This document shows, piece after piece, positions 63,733-64,000 of a stretch of DNA of 64,000 bases. Source of the stretch: Pseudovirgaria hyperparasitica. Lineage: Eukaryota > Ascomycota > Dothideomycetes > Acrospermales > Acrospermaceae. The DNA is taken from positions 886,782 to 950,781 of the forward strand of contig NW_022985556.1 of the NCBI RefSeq assembly GCF_010093815.1. Direction: 5' to 3'. The notes beneath the pieces are model-generated. The model saw nothing but the letters and a program-made list of their open reading frames with translations. It was not told the origin of the DNA and made no database searches. Position numbers and translations under genes: made by a program. The first letter of the stretch is position 1. The number at the start of each line of letters is the position of its first letter.

Positions 63733-64000
63733 GGATAGATAGTAAGTAGGTCCGCCCGATGGATATAATAGGATGAAAGAATACTTAGGGAGTACTTAGG
63801 AGTACTTGGGAGCGCTGTATCTTTCCTAATGTAGTAGGCGGGTAGTTTATAAGATAACGACTAAAACCTAATAGATAGTAGTAAAAACCTACCATTTAAC
63901 GATAATAAAGATAGTTAAGGGTTTAGAATATAAGAAATTAGATTCTTCTAACCTAACTTAGATTATAGCTTCGGAGATAGAGATGTCGTTTTTACTAGTT
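63733..64000. other. AT-rich DNA after the gap
   Basis: Short degenerate direct repeats of acttaggagt/acttgggag occur at about 63,782-63,812. Nothing else is recognisable. Confidence 0.4.

Larger units (their letters stand above)
21490..64000. other. RIP-mutated AT-rich repeat isochore
   Basis: From about 21,490 the sequence is dominated by TA steps (tata, atag, ctat). CpA and TpG are scarce on both strands and CpG is retained. That pattern is the known product of repeat-induced point mutation, which converts CpA to TpA. Paired copies within the block differ almost only by C/T and G/A. No intact gene of the host was found in this block. Confidence 0.9.

Overview
The window comes from a filamentous ascomycete (Pezizomycotina; a Dothideomycete such as a member of Pleosporales is my guess from gene style, not proven). 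The evidence is short introns of 48-63 nt with GTANGT-type donors and CTAAC/CTGAC branch sites, fungal gene families (Pal1, Med31, a PHO84-like transporter, an S1/P1 nuclease, a STAND-type N-terminal domain), and a long AT-rich block with the mark of repeat-induced point mutation (RIP).

Positions 1 to about 21,490 are a normal gene-bearing segment. Seven gene models are supported: an LMBR1/LMBRD2-like membrane protein (540-2787, +), the Pal1 morphology/endocytosis protein (3979-6019, -), Mediator subunit Med31 (8417-8878, +), a SAM-dependent methyltransferase (10257-11192, +), a protein with a STAND-type helical N-terminus (11953-14140, +), a phosphate:H+ symporter of the PHO84 type (15231-17298, +) and a secreted S1/P1 zinc nuclease (19828-20848, +). 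The genes look functionally unrelated. There is no operon-like or cluster logic.

From about 21,490 to the end the composition changes abruptly: TpA is extremely common, CpA/TpG are scarce and CpG is kept. This is a RIP-mutated repeat isochore. It holds two related Ty3/gypsy-type LTR elements, both broken fossils, at 22,814-34,255 (373-bp LTRs) and 51,336-62,630 (313-bp LTRs). They carry gag-, protease-, reverse transcriptase-, RNase H- and integrase-like parts and an unexplained region of about 3.6 kb before the 3' LTR.

The roughly 17 kb between the two LTR elements is the most unusual part. On the minus strand it holds, in transcriptional order, a dead Plavaka-type DNA transposase (about 49.25-46.43 kb), a dead gene of about 5.5 kb that keeps one uninterrupted register and encodes a superfamily-1 (Upf1/ZNFX1-like) helicase with C-terminal tandem CCHC zinc knuckles (about 43.44-37.94 kb), and a dead protein made of 78-residue tandem modules (about 35.25-34.26 kb). 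The helicase/zinc-knuckle protein and its possible partnership with the transposase are the best candidates for something undescribed. A 265-bp run of N (63,468-63,732) lies near the right end.
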